From: Salipiger sp. H15
GTDB lineage: Bacteria > Pseudomonadota > Alphaproteobacteria > Rhodobacterales > Rhodobacteraceae
Reading direction: 5' to 3'
Assembly: GCF_040409955.1 (NCBI RefSeq)
Contig: NZ_CP123387.1
Span: forward strand, 62,001 to 126,000
DNA length: 64,000 nucleotides
The position numbers and the translations under genes are program-made. The notes under the pieces are model-generated. The model had not been told where the DNA came from and ran no database searches. It was given only the letters and a program-made list of their open reading frames with translations. Within the stretch, counting starts at the first letter, position 1, and each line of letters starts with the position of its first letter. This document shows, piece after piece, positions 1 through 8,409 of the stretch.

Positions 1-61
1 GCAGGGTCGGACGCATAGCCTTTCTCCGTCACGTAGGGTCTCTGACAAGCCGGCCGCTGAT

Positions 62-1621
62 CTACCGCGCCACCTCCACTTCCGCCAAAGCGGCCACCAG
101 GCGATGCAGGAACTTCCGGGGATATCGATCCGTCTTCGCGAAGCCCTCGACGGTGAAGCCGGGATCCACGTCGAGAAGCCCGCGCATCGCAATCGCTGCG
201 GCATCAGGCTCGCCGAGTTTGACATGCGCCACTGCGAGGTAGGCGTAGGGCACGCTGAATGCGGGGTTTGCCTGGATGGTCAGGCGCGCATAGGCCGCCG
301 CCTCCTCGAAGCGCCCGGCAAACAGTCCGGCGACCGCCAGTGCGCAGAACGGATGGTATCGGAGCGGGTCGTCGAGCGGGCTCAACCGCAGCGCCTTCCG
401 GGCATGTTCGACCGCCCGTTCGTCGCGCCCGCAATGCGCGGCCGCCATGGCGCTTAACCCGTAGACGAGCGCCGAACTCGCGTTGATCGCCAGCGCCCGG
501 TCGAACACGGCCAGCGCCGCGTCGTAGTCCCCGGTCAGCATGCTGCGAACGAAGGCGCCGAAGCTCATGGCCTGCGGATCGTCGGCGTTTACCCCGAGCA
601 CCACGTCGGAGTGCGCCAGTGCCGCGGCGCGGTCCGCGGGATCGAGCCCGCCGCGGAAATAGCGCTGCTCGTGAAGCCATGCGGCATACCCGTGCGCCGG
701 CAAGAACCCGGGATCGAGCGCGAGAGCGTCCTGAAGGAGCCGAAGCGCCTCGTCCGTGCCGCCGGCCTTGTTGGTGAGTACCAGTGGCACAGCCCTCAGA
801 TAGAGATCGTAGGCGTCGAGCCGGCCGGGTGCCTTGCGCCTCGCCCGGTCGATTTCCGCCCGGCGAAGCGACGGTTCGAGCACGCCGACGAGTCGCTCCG
901 TCAGCTCGTCCTGCAGTTCGAACACATCCTCGACCGTCCCTTCAAACCGACCCGCCCAGATTTCGACCGCGCTGCCGCCGTCGATCAGGTGTGCGTTGAT
1001 CCGCAGCTTCCGGCCCACCCGTCGCACGCTGCCGTCGAGCAGGTACCGCACGCCAAGCTCGGACGCGATCCGCCGAAGGTCGATGGACTGGCCGCGATAG
1101 GCGAAAGAGGAATTGCGGGCGATGACGAAAAGCCCCGGCAGCCGCGAAAGCCCGGTAATCACCTCCTCGGCCAGCCCGTCGACGAAGGAACTCTCGACCT
1201 CGCCTGCCATTGCGAAGGGCAGCACCGCGATCGAGGAGCGGCCCGGCGCCGTCGCGCGGTCTTCCGGCAGGTTCAGCCGATAGCCGCGCCGCGAGACGGT
1301 CTGCAACAGGCTCCGGTCGTGGTCGGCGAGGGCCTGGCGGATCGCGTGGATGCACTGCACCAGGCTGTCGTCGGTCACCGCCGCCCCGCGCCAGACCGCT
1401 TCGTGCAACTCGGCCTTGCTCACCAGCCGGTTGGCGTTGGAGATGAGGTAGCGCAACGCGGCGAATGACTGTGGCCGCATCAGCGAGGCGCCACCGTCGG
1501 GCCGACGAACCAGATCGCCTTCGAGATCCACCTCGAAGCCGTTCAGGACAACCTTGCGCGGCAACGACGCGTGCATCCCGAAGTCCCCGACAGAACCGCT
1601 CCTCGCTTCGAAGTTTAGCAT
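62..1621 (-). CDS. Winged-helix transcriptional regulator with TolB-like and TPR domains (CadC/adenylate-cyclase-associated type)
   Basis: Predicted 519-residue cytoplasmic regulator. The N-terminal ~110 residues form an OmpR/CadC-type DNA-binding winged helix (Trans_reg_C), ending in the typical SRRGYRL strand. A TolB/FlgO-like domain follows (SSIAVLPF, then GLAEEVITGLSRL and YLLDGSVRR), then a TPR-rich C-terminal half. This architecture is common in alphaproteobacterial one-component regulators often misnamed adenylate cyclases; no cyclase domain is visible. I chose the ATG at 1621; a second ATG at 1576 also precedes the winged helix, and neither has a strong Shine-Dalgarno. The gene is divergent from the secreted HExxH protein, which may be a target. 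The signal sensed cannot be told from sequence. Confidence 0.85.
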   Translation of the reverse strand: MLNFEARSGSVGDFGMHASLPRKVVLNGFEVDLEGDLVRRPDGGASLMRPQSFAALRYLISNANRLVSKAELHEAVWRGAAVTDDSLVQCIHAIRQALADHDRSLLQTVSRRGYRLNLPEDRATAPGRSSIAVLPFAMAGEVESSFVDGLAEEVITGLSRLPGLFVIARNSSFAYRGQSIDLRRIASELGVRYLLDGSVRRVGRKLRINAHLIDGGSAVEIWAGRFEGTVEDVFELQDELTERLVGVLEPSLRRAEIDRARRKAPGRLDAYDLYLRAVPLVLTNKAGGTDEALRLLQDALALDPGFLPAHGYAAWLHEQRYFRGGLDPADRAAALAHSDVVLGVNADDPQAMSFGAFVRSMLTGDYDAALAVFDRALAINASSALVYGLSAMAAAHCGRDERAVEHARKALRLSPLDDPLRYHPFCALAVAGLFAGRFEEAAAYARLTIQANPAFSVPYAYLAVAHVKLGEPDAAAIAMRGLLDVDPGFTVEGFAKTDRYPRKFLHRLVAALAEVEVAR

Positions 1622-1729
1622 GCACTGCGACGCGTTCGCCGAAATTTCGTCGAACGATCGGGACGCGCTCGTCACTTGCGGCCGTATGCGCCCTATTCTC
1701 GGCGGGAGTTCACGGCGCGAGGTGAGAAA

Positions 1730-2290
1730 ATGAACCGGCCATGTCTTTCCGGGATCACCGTCGCAATGGCGCTCGCGGTCGGAACCTGCGCGTATGCCGA
1801 GGGTTTCGAAACGCGGGTCATGCAAGCGATGATCCGGGATATCGAATTCATCACACAAAATTCTTCGCTCGAATACGCCGGACAGGATCTGCCTGGCGTC
1901 ACGGTCGTGTCCGCAGACGCCCTTCAGCAGCTGTTCCGTTCATCGGAGACCCATGTCTCGGCGAAGCAAGACGACAATTCCCCCGCACGTGTATCCGCCC
2001 TTTACGACCGCTTCGCGAACAGGATCTTTCTCGACGACATGAACGCAGTCGCCGGGCCCGCCATGCTCCACGAACTGGTTCACTATCTCCAGGCCATCAA
2101 CGACAAGGAAGACATGTTCGTCTCTCACATCGTCTGCCTGGAGGCCGAAGCCTACGACGTGCAGGCAATCTGGCAGACCGAGAATGAGATCGATCTTGCG
2201 TCGAGGCCCCAGTACGGCTTCGTCACGACGCTGTTCGGGATCTGCAACGATGCCGACTTCTCGTGGATGGATGGCGCCTACGGACGTTGA
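1730..2290 (+). CDS. Secreted HExxH (zincin-like) putative metallopeptidase
   Basis: A 186-residue protein with an N-terminal signal peptide (hydrophobic stretch ending near AYAEG), so probably periplasmic. A central HELVH motif matches the HExxH zinc-binding helix of gluzincin/metzincin peptidases, and a downstream EAEAYDVQ segment could supply the third ligand. Two Cys flank the C-terminal part and could form a disulfide. The start at 1730 follows a GAGGTGAG Shine-Dalgarno. Proteins of this size in Rhodobacterales carry only DUF annotation (I recall DUF6647), so proteolysis is an inference from the motif. It is divergent from the TPR regulator. Confidence 0.75.
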   Translation: MNRPCLSGITVAMALAVGTCAYAEGFETRVMQAMIRDIEFITQNSSLEYAGQDLPGVTVVSADALQQLFRSSETHVSAKQDDNSPARVSALYDRFANRIFLDDMNAVAGPAMLHELVHYLQAINDKEDMFVSHIVCLEAEAYDVQAIWQTENEIDLASRPQYGFVTTLFGICNDADFSWMDGAYGR

Positions 2291-2311
2291 AAAGGAGGCG
2301 TCAGGCTGACC

Positions 2312-3229
2312 TCAGCGGAAGTGCCTGAACAGCCCGCCGGCGATATCGGCGATGTCGAAGACCCGCGCATAGAGGTGTTCGCGCGCCGCGAAGGGAGCGG
2401 TATCCGACCCTGTCATGTCCCGCTCCACGGCGGTGACCAACCGGCGCAGACGTGCCTGATGGACACCGAGCCGGGTCTGGACGGGATCGGCCAGGATGCC
2501 CGCAAAGGCCGTGACGACGGCCGCCGTGACGATCAGCATCAGGGCGACCGTGACAATGGCCAGGGGCGAGGCGCCGACTGGGAAGGCGCCGTACCAGAGG
2601 CCGCCCAGTCCACGCCCGAGCGGGAAGTTCCCGATCGCGGCGTCCATGGCGTAGGTATCGGCCAGCGCAGGCGCCAGGGACAGCATGCCCGGCGTCAGGC
2701 GATGAAACAGCCAGGCCCCGAAGCAGATTGTCAGCAGCGCCGTGGTCATTTCGGCCACGGCCGACCGGGTGCCGGTGTAGGTCTTTATGGTCGCGGCGGC
2801 GCGTTCTGCCCGCCTGCGCGTCTCTTCCTCGCTGAGGGACGCGTCATCGCGAAGCGGAGGAGCCTCGGCGACGCGATCGGCAATGGAGCGCCCCGGACCG
2901 CCCGTCAGGGCAAAGACATGCTCGAGAAGCCCCTCCTCCACCGCGCGAGCCGTGCGCGTGGGCAGGATCAGGTGGATGCGCCCCAGAAGGCCTGAAGCGC
3001 GTCTCAGGCGCACCACCCGCATCAGGAGCGCGATGAGGCGGAGGACCGCATGCAGGGGCGCCAGGACGACGTTGAGCGGGGCACAGAGGATATCAAGGCC
3101 CAGGGCCCTGCGATGCAGACGGGCCGAGCCCGCGAAGGAGAAGGTCGACGCGACATGACCATCGATGCGCGCCCGCGCCTCGGCAAAGTAGTCCTCGGGC
3201 TCGGAAGGCCGGGTCGCACCGCGCTGCAT
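2312..3229 (-). CDS. DUF6635-like membrane protein of unknown function
   Basis: A 305-residue protein starting at an ATG preceded by AAAGGACG. The N-terminus carries PEDYFAEARARID, which I associate with DUF6635. It has hydrophobic segments around residues 45-70 (LDILCAPLNVVLAPLHAVLRL) and two or three stronger ones in the second half (ALLTICFGAWLF, LAIVTVALMLIVTAAVVTAFAGI). The charged middle (SLSEEETRRRAERAAA) is probably cytoplasmic. No catalytic motif is visible. It is convergent with the HExxH gene. The function is unknown and the family name is from memory. Confidence 0.7.
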   Translation of the reverse strand: MQRGATRPSEPEDYFAEARARIDGHVASTFSFAGSARLHRRALGLDILCAPLNVVLAPLHAVLRLIALLMRVVRLRRASGLLGRIHLILPTRTARAVEEGLLEHVFALTGGPGRSIADRVAEAPPLRDDASLSEEETRRRAERAAATIKTYTGTRSAVAEMTTALLTICFGAWLFHRLTPGMLSLAPALADTYAMDAAIGNFPLGRGLGGLWYGAFPVGASPLAIVTVALMLIVTAAVVTAFAGILADPVQTRLGVHQARLRRLVTAVERDMTGSDTAPFAAREHLYARVFDIADIAGGLFRHFR

Positions 3230-3772
3230 TGTCGTCCTTTCACCGGACCGAGCCCCCTGCCCGCCCCGTTCGCAGATAAGACGCCCGCGGCCCGCTTCCA
3301 AGCGATGAGCAAGACGTCATGCGCCAAGAGGGCCCATCGCGGGCACATCAAACCGCCGACCAGGCTATGTCATCGCTTTCCCTGTCTCACAACCCGGAGG
3401 GATGTCAGTCGCCCCTGCCGTGCTTGTTGACTACAATCTCGTGGAGGCGGCCCGGCTCTTCGGGCTCGCCGAGGAGATCCGCGTGCATCGGCGGCGCCTG
3501 CTCGACGGCGCACCGACCTACCTATCGCGCAGGGAGTCCCCCGGCGCGCTTCCCGAACTTCGAAGACGACCAAGCGCCATCTTGCGCTTGCATACCCTCA
3601 GGGCTTTGATTTTCCGCCGCGACTTCGATCGCCGAGACCGGCCCCGAGCGGTTCAACCATGATCTCCTCGCCTCTGTCAGCGGCTGCTCAACGCGGTCTT
3701 CCGGTGGCACGCGCCCTGCCAAATTTTCGGGAATGGTCGCGCGTTGAAGCCCCGGAGGACAGGAGGCAAGAC
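3230..3772. other. Non-coding or decayed stretch with no recognisable gene
   Basis: About 540 bp between the DUF6635-like gene and the VOC relic. Short open frames exist on both strands (for example 3402-3662 on +), but none has a domain I recognise, consistent codon preference or a convincing ribosome site. Because clear gene relics follow immediately, this is most likely further decayed coding DNA. Confidence 0.5.
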
Positions 3773-4032
3773 ATGCCCTGCAGCGACATTCCCGGACCAC
3801 ACGCCGTCACCTCGATCTGCGGCGATCCGGGGTACACCCTCGATTTCCCCGCCGGCTGCCTTGGCCAGAGGCTGGTAAAGAAGAAGGTGACTTTCGAGGG
3901 CCCCGACACCCATCACCTCTGCTACGGCGACGCGGTGGGCACCTCCAACACGCTGATGACCTTCTTTCCCTTCACCCATACCGGCCCCGTCCGCGCCGGG
4001 CCGGGCATGGCCAGCGCAGTGGCCTCCTCGGC
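3773..4032 (+). pseudogene. Truncated VOC/ring-cleaving dioxygenase (glyoxalase family) N-terminal fragment
   Basis: A good Shine-Dalgarno (GGAGGCAAG) leads to an ATG and about 85 codons that read as the first VOC module of a ring-cleaving dioxygenase of the MhqO/LinE-like glyoxalase family: HAVTSICGDPGYTLDF, GQRLVKKKVTFEGPDTHHL, YGDAVGTSNTLMTFFP, GPGMASAVA. Intact members are roughly 300 residues with two to four modules. Here the similarity stops near WMDRR and the frame runs directly into bluB-like sequence. This looks like deletion or recombination joining two genes, so it is not a working dioxygenase. Confidence 0.75.
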
Positions 4033-4043
4033 TTTCGAAGGCT

Positions 4044-4300
4044 GGATGGACCGGCGGGCGCTGGCGGCGGTCTGCGCGGTTCAGAACCTCGCTCGCCGCC
4101 CGTGCGGAAGGCCTCGGGATCGGCTGGGGCTCGATCTATCGGCCCGACGACCTGCGCTACCTGTTTCGCACCCCGGACCACGTTGAAATCGCTCGCTATC
4201 TCTGCGCGGTCTGCGTCGATGATCTCTACCCGAAGCCAGAGCCCGAGGTTCGTGGCTGGCGCTTGAAAGCGTGATCCACGACGAAGCTTGGCCTGCGACG
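4044..4300 (+). pseudogene. bluB: bluB (5,6-dimethylbenzimidazole synthase) C-terminal relic with frameshifts
   Basis: The end of a BluB/nitroreductase-type protein can be followed across three frames: AVCAVQNL, then after a frame change near 4091 LAARAEGLGIGWGSIYRPDDLRYLF, PDHVEIARYLC, DDLYPKPEPEVRGW, then after a second shift near 4260 LESVIHDEAW. These match the conserved C-terminal third of BluB, which cleaves FMNH2 to make the lower ligand of vitamin B12. The N-terminal two thirds are missing and there are at least two frameshifts, so it is non-functional. Assignment is by eye. Confidence 0.7.
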
Positions 4301-4354
4301 GTCCTCCCAGGCGGCGCCTTCTACACGCCGTGAGAGTGCTGGGCGTACAGGCGC

Positions 4355-5041
4355 CTAGTCCGCGATGGGCTCCGGCAGCGTGAACAGGCCGACGAAGCGC
4401 GCTGCCAGCGCGGGGTCGCCGCGGATCACGACGCCCACCGCCTCGGGCGGCGCAGCGCCGTAGAACACGGCGGCGAGCGCGGCTCCGCTGCCCGCTTCGA
4501 AGCGCAGGTCCGGATCCTCGGTCTCGCCGCGCGCGACTGGCAGCGCCCCGTCCCCCAGCCGCGCGGTAAAGCGTGTGAGCCCGATCGCGAACACCGCGGT
4601 CACCGCAACTCCGCCTGCGGACCCGGCATCGAACATGGTGCGCAGCGACAGCATGAAGGAAACCGGTGACAGCGGGAGGGTCGGATCATGCAGCGGCGAG
4701 GCGGCGGCCCAGCGGCCCAGCTCCTGGATGATCGGCTCGGCCGCGTACCCCCAGCGCGTCAGACCATAAAGCTGCGCCGGGGCGGGCTCGGGCGCCATCT
4801 CGCGCCGCAGCACGCCGCTGGCCTCGAGCCCCGCGAGCCGCTCGGTCAGCACCTTGGCGCTGATCCCCGGCAGGCTTGCGCGCAGGTCCGAGAAGCGTCG
4901 CGGCCCGAACATGAGCTCGCGCACGATCAGCAGTGCCCAGCGTTCGCCCAGGGTCTCGAGCCCGAAGGCGGTGCCGCAGGCATCGGCGTACCAGCGACCA
5001 TGGGGGCTTTTCCGCTCATTGGTTTCTTTTTGTAACGTCAT
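4355..5041 (-). CDS. HxlR-family transcriptional regulator with C-terminal SCP2-like domain
   Basis: A 228-residue regulator. Residues ~20-110 form the HxlR winged helix (CGTAFGLETLGERWALLIVRELMFGPRRFSDLRASLPGIS is typical, beginning with the redox/aldehyde-type Cys). The remainder resembles a small sterol-carrier-like domain often fused to HxlR. I prefer the ATG at 5041; an in-frame TTG lies at 5050. It is divergent from two VOC genes and separated by 65 bp holding a TTGTAAC direct repeat, so it probably regulates itself and those genes in response to a reactive electrophile. The inducer is not deducible. Confidence 0.88.
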   Translation of the reverse strand: MTLQKETNERKSPHGRWYADACGTAFGLETLGERWALLIVRELMFGPRRFSDLRASLPGISAKVLTERLAGLEASGVLRREMAPEPAPAQLYGLTRWGYAAEPIIQELGRWAAASPLHDPTLPLSPVSFMLSLRTMFDAGSAGGVAVTAVFAIGLTRFTARLGDGALPVARGETEDPDLRFEAGSGAALAAVFYGAAPPEAVGVVIRGDPALAARFVGLFTLPEPIAD

Positions 5042-5057
5042 GGTTGCCAATTGTAAC
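5030..5057. promoter_or_regulatory. TTGTAAC direct repeat, candidate HxlR operator
   Basis: TTGTAAC occurs at 5030-5036 and again at 5051-5057, a spacing of 21 bp, i.e. two helical turns. It overlaps the start region of the hxlR gene and sits upstream of the divergent VOC gene. The GTAAC/GTTAC core is usual for HxlR-family operators. The role as operator is inferred. Confidence 0.5.
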
Positions 5058-5106
5058 TACTAGATCCTAGCCTGTCCACATCGGACTCAGCTCAGGAGGA
5101 ATCCAG

Positions 5107-5541
5107 ATGTCACAGATGATCTTCATCAACCTGCCCGTCGCCGACCTCGATCGCGCCATGCGGTTCTACGAGGCGATCGGGTTCCGCAACGATCCGCGGT
5201 TCACCAACGACAAGGCCGCGGCGATGACCCTGTCCGAGGCGATCCACGTGATGCTGCTCACCCATGACTTCTGGGCAACCTTCACCGACAGGCGGCGCGT
5301 CGACGCCCGAACTGAGGCGCAGGTGCTGCTCTGCATCAGCCGCGACAGCGCCGAGGCGGTCGATGCCATCACCGAGGCCGCGGGCGAGGCAGGCGGCACG
5401 CTCGACCCCACCCCGAAGCAGGATCACGGGTTCATGTACGGGCGCAGCTTCGCCGATCCCGACGGGCACATCTGGGAGCCGATGTGGATGAGCGCCGAGG
5501 CCGCCGCCGAGGGCCCGGCCGCCATGTCCGAGGCGGGCTGA
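5107..5541 (+). CDS. VOC-family (glyoxalase/bleomycin-resistance fold) protein
   Basis: A 144-residue single-domain VOC protein: N-terminal IFINLPVADLDRAMRFYEAIGF and C-terminal SFADPDGHIWEPMWM, the second with the usual metal-ligand Glu. Members include lactoylglutathione-lyase-like enzymes and antibiotic-binding proteins; the substrate cannot be assigned. CAGGAGGA lies 7 bp before the ATG. It is the first gene after the divergent HxlR regulator and is followed 78 bp later by a two-module VOC gene, suggesting a small detoxification operon. Confidence 0.88.
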   Translation: MSQMIFINLPVADLDRAMRFYEAIGFRNDPRFTNDKAAAMTLSEAIHVMLLTHDFWATFTDRRRVDARTEAQVLLCISRDSAEAVDAITEAAGEAGGTLDPTPKQDHGFMYGRSFADPDGHIWEPMWMSAEAAAEGPAAMSEAG

Positions 5542-5619
5542 CCGCCAGGGCGCAGGGCGGACCACTCGGCCCTGCCCGCGCCACCGCACCACCTCCCCTT
5601 CACCGAAAGGAGCGCAGAG

Positions 5620-6405
5620 ATGCCCAACCATCATGGCGATTTCATCTGGTACGAGCTGATGAGCCGCGAGCCGGACGCCTCCGAGGCCTTCTACGCCGGG
5701 CTGCTCGGCTGGTCCTTCGAGCCCGCCGGCTCCGGTGGCGGGATGGACTACCGTGTCTTCTCCAGGGGTGGACCGCAGGCCGGCGGACTGCTCGGCCTGC
5801 CCGCCGAGGCCTGCGAGGCCGGGGCGCAGACCATGTGGGCCGGCTATATCGGGGTCGACGACGTCGATGCATCGGTGCAGGACATGGTGCGGCACGGCGG
5901 CCGCGTGATCATGGAGCCGGTGACCATGGAGGGCGTCGGTCGCATGGCGCTGCTGCACGACCCGCAGGGCGCCCCGATCTACCTCATGCACGGCGCCTCG
6001 GACGAGGCAAGCCAGGCCTTCGCGCAGGATGCCCCGCGCGAGGGCCATTGCGCCTGGAACGAGCTGCGCACCACGGACCCCGCCGCGGCGCTCGAGGTCT
6101 ACGCGGACTGCTTCGGCTGGGAGAAGGCCGACAGCATGGACATGGGCCCGGTCGGCTCCTACGACATGCTGCGCAACCCGCCCCACGACTCCCTCCTCGG
6201 CGCGATGATGCCCTCCGGCGACATGCCGTCGCAGTGGCTGTTCTACTTCCGCGTCGCCGACATCGACAAGGCCGCAGCATACATTGTGGCGAATGGCGGC
6301 GAGATGCTGATGGGCCCTCAGGACATCCCGGGCGGCGAGTTCATCCTCAATGCCCGCGACCCGCAGGGCGCCGTTCTCGCTCTCATCGGCAAAAGAACTT
6401 CGTAG
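5620..6405 (+). CDS. Two-module VOC-family protein (CFP30B/27-kDa-antigen type)
   Basis: A 261-residue protein with two VOC modules. Module 1 is about residues 5-120 (GDFIWYELMSREPDASEAFYAG). Module 2 is about 135-258 (HCAWNELRTTDPAAALEVYAD, ending NARDPQGAVLALIG). This tandem layout matches actinobacterial CFP30B-like proteins and many proteobacterial homologues, some linked to methylglyoxal handling. GAAAGGAG precedes the ATG. It probably shares a transcript and HxlR control with the preceding VOC gene, and is convergent with rpiB across a hairpin terminator. Confidence 0.88.
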   Translation: MPNHHGDFIWYELMSREPDASEAFYAGLLGWSFEPAGSGGGMDYRVFSRGGPQAGGLLGLPAEACEAGAQTMWAGYIGVDDVDASVQDMVRHGGRVIMEPVTMEGVGRMALLHDPQGAPIYLMHGASDEASQAFAQDAPREGHCAWNELRTTDPAAALEVYADCFGWEKADSMDMGPVGSYDMLRNPPHDSLLGAMMPSGDMPSQWLFYFRVADIDKAAAYIVANGGEMLMGPQDIPGGEFILNARDPQGAVLALIGKRTS

Positions 6406-6624
6406 GCCGTCGCCACAGGGCGGAGAGCCGGTGCGGGGGCCGCCGAAAGGCCTGGTCCTCTATCTCCCCGTGCGTGCCTGCCCGAGTTGGTTCGGTGATC
6501 GACAGTTGTGGCACAGGGCCGCAAGGTTGCTCGCGCAACCGGACATCGGCCCGGACGGAAGCACGAAGGGCAGTCCCCGGCGCGCGCCTACGGAGTGGAT
6601 CGCGGGCAGTACCGCCTTCGGAAA

Positions 6625-6652
6625 GCGTTGGCAGGGGGTGCCCCGCCAACGC
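6625..6652. terminator. Bidirectional hairpin between VOC gene and rpiB
   Basis: Inverted repeat with arms GCGTTGGC-A-GGGG and CCCCGCCAACGC, loop of about 3 nt and a single bulged A, lying between two convergent genes. There is no T-run, so it may act as a weak or Rho-assisted terminator. Apart from this hairpin, I see no gene in 6406-6662. Confidence 0.6.
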
Positions 6653-6662
6653 GCCCGCGCGC

Positions 6663-7109
6663 TTACCGGGCGTTGTCCATGTCGTGCAGCATCGAGACCC
6701 GGCGGCGGAAATCCTCGTCGGTCGAGAATTCGGCGGTCAGGAAGGCGTCGATAAGGTCGAGCGCCAGCCAGGGCCCGACGATCTGCGCCCCGATGCAGAG
6801 CACGTTGACGTCGTCATGCTCGACGCATTGATGCGCCGAATGAACGTCATGGCCGACCGCGGCGCGGATGCCCTTGACCTTGTTGGCGGCGATCGAGGCG
6901 CCGACGCCGGTGCCGCAGACCAGAAGGCCGCGCTCGGCCGAGCCGTCGTTGACCGCGCGGGTCACCGCCTGCGCGATCTCGGGGAAGTCGACCGGCTTGT
7001 CGTCGTGGGAGCCGACGTCGCTGACCTCGTGGCCGAGGCGCTTGAGGTGTTCGACGACGGTGGCCTTGAGCGGGAAGCCCGCGTGATCGGAGCCAATGAC
7101 AAGACGCAT
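6663..7109 (-). CDS. rpiB: RpiB/LacAB-family sugar-phosphate isomerase
   Basis: A 148-residue protein of the ribose-5-phosphate isomerase B fold: N-terminal MRLVIGSDHAGFPLK, catalytic-Cys segment GLLVCGTGVGASIAANK, and AVGHDVHSAHQCVEHDDVNVLCIG. It interconverts aldose and ketose phosphates. It is the last gene of a GntR-DctP-DctQ-DctM-RpiB operon, 24 bp after dctM. That context suggests isomerisation of a phosphorylated product of the imported sugar acid or polyol (as in erythritol or tetronate routes) rather than housekeeping ribose metabolism. No kinase is visible nearby, so the exact substrate is open. Confidence 0.9.
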   Translation of the reverse strand: MRLVIGSDHAGFPLKATVVEHLKRLGHEVSDVGSHDDKPVDFPEIAQAVTRAVNDGSAERGLLVCGTGVGASIAANKVKGIRAAVGHDVHSAHQCVEHDDVNVLCIGAQIVGPWLALDLIDAFLTAEFSTDEDFRRRVSMLHDMDNAR

Positions 7110-7133
7110 TGTGGGAACCTTTCGAGGTTGGGT

Positions 7134-8408
7134 TTAGCGAAGCAGTTTCGGCAGGGCGAGCACGAGCCCGTCGGCGAAGGTGATGATCGCCAGCGTGAGC
7201 AGCAGCGGCACGTAGAACGGCAGCAGGGCCTTCAGCAGCTGGCGCAGCGTGACCTTGGCGATCGACGAGACGAGGAACAGCGACAGGCCCATCGGCGGCG
7301 TCAGCAGCCCCAGCATCAGGTTGAAGATGACCACGATGCCAAGGTGCACCGGGTCGATCCCCGCCATCACCATCGGCGGCGCGATCACCGGCACCACCAG
7401 CAGCGTCGCGGTGGTGGAATCGAGGAACATGCCCGCGATGAAGAAGATCAGGTTGGCGATCAGCAGCAACACGAAGGGATCGCTCGAGATGGTCAGGATC
7501 AGCTTCGAGAAGTCCTGCGGGATCTGCTCGACCGCGAGGATCCAGCCGAAGAGCGAGGCCGCCGCGACGATGATCAGGATCGCGCTGGTGTTGCGCAGCG
7601 TGGTCAGCATGGCGTTCCAGAGATGGTCGAGCGTCAGCTCGCGGTAAACCAGCCCGCTGATGAGGATCACGTAGACCGCGGTGACCGCCGCCGCCTCGGT
7701 CGGGGTGAAGAGCCCCAGCAACATGCCCGAGATCATCAGCACCGGAGCCAGCAGCGCCGGCAGCGCGGGTAGCAGGCTCTCGCCCACCTCGCGCGGGCTC
7801 GCCCAGCGGTCGGCGCGCGGCATGTCCTTGCGGATGGCGATGATCGCCGCGGTCACCATCAGCAGCACGATGCAGATCAGCGCGGGCACGATGCCGGCGA
7901 TCAGCAGCTGGATGATCGACACGCTGGTGACCGAGCCGTAGACGATGAGCGGGATGCTGGGCGGGAAGATCGGCCCGACCACCGCCGAGCTCGCGGTCAC
8001 CGCGGCGGCGAAGGGCGCATCGAAGCCGCGGCGCTTCATCGCCTCGATCTCGATCTTGCCGAGCCCCCCGACATCGGCCAGCGCCGCGCCCGACATGCCC
8101 GAGAAGATCAGGCTCGAGAAGATGTTGACCTGAGCCAGCCCGCCCGGGATGCGGCCCACCAGCGTGTCGGCGAAGCGGAAGATCCGGTCGGTCACCCCGG
8201 CAAGGTTCATCAGGTTGCCGACGAAGATGAAGAGCGGCACCGCGACCAGCGGGAAGCTGTCGAGCGCGTAGGTCACGCGCTGGGTCAGCAGGCCCAGCGG
8301 CAACCCCTCGAAGACCACGTAGAAGATCGCCGGCAGCAGGATCGAGTAGACCACCGGGAAGCCGAGCACGAAGAGCGCGAGGAAAAGAACGATCAGGATC
8401 AGGCCCAT
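7134..8408 (-). CDS. dctM: TRAP transporter large permease (DctM)
   Basis: A 424-residue polytopic membrane protein with the DctM signature: GMSGAALADVGGLGKIEIEAMKRRGFD, FPPSIPLIVYG, LFTPTEAAAVTAVYV and the C-terminal NLMLGLLTPPMG. It forms the elevator-type, sodium-driven channel of a tripartite TRAP system with the small subunit encoded immediately upstream (2 bp apart on the transcript) and the binding protein before that. The length is normal for the family. The substrate is unknown; neighbouring rpiB hints at a sugar acid or polyol. Confidence 0.95.
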   Translation of the reverse strand: MGLILIVLFLALFVLGFPVVYSILLPAIFYVVFEGLPLGLLTQRVTYALDSFPLVAVPLFIFVGNLMNLAGVTDRIFRFADTLVGRIPGGLAQVNIFSSLIFSGMSGAALADVGGLGKIEIEAMKRRGFDAPFAAAVTASSAVVGPIFPPSIPLIVYGSVTSVSIIQLLIAGIVPALICIVLLMVTAAIIAIRKDMPRADRWASPREVGESLLPALPALLAPVLMISGMLLGLFTPTEAAAVTAVYVILISGLVYRELTLDHLWNAMLTTLRNTSAILIIVAAASLFGWILAVEQIPQDFSKLILTISSDPFVLLLIANLIFFIAGMFLDSTTATLLVVPVIAPPMVMAGIDPVHLGIVVIFNLMLGLLTPPMGLSLFLVSSIAKVTLRQLLKALLPFYVPLLLTLAIITFADGLVLALPKLLR

Positions 8409-8409
8409 G

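Noticed and set aside
6430..6600. Minus-strand stretch reading SNLAALCHNCRSPN, like the end of an HNH nuclease
   Set aside because: Only about 15 residues match the HNH C-terminal pattern, the paired His motif is missing and a stop follows soon. Chance or a very old relic; not annotated.
5484..7772. 762-codon plus-strand open frame covering VOC, rpiB and dctM
   Set aside because: Runs through genes on both strands with shadow-type composition; no homology visible.
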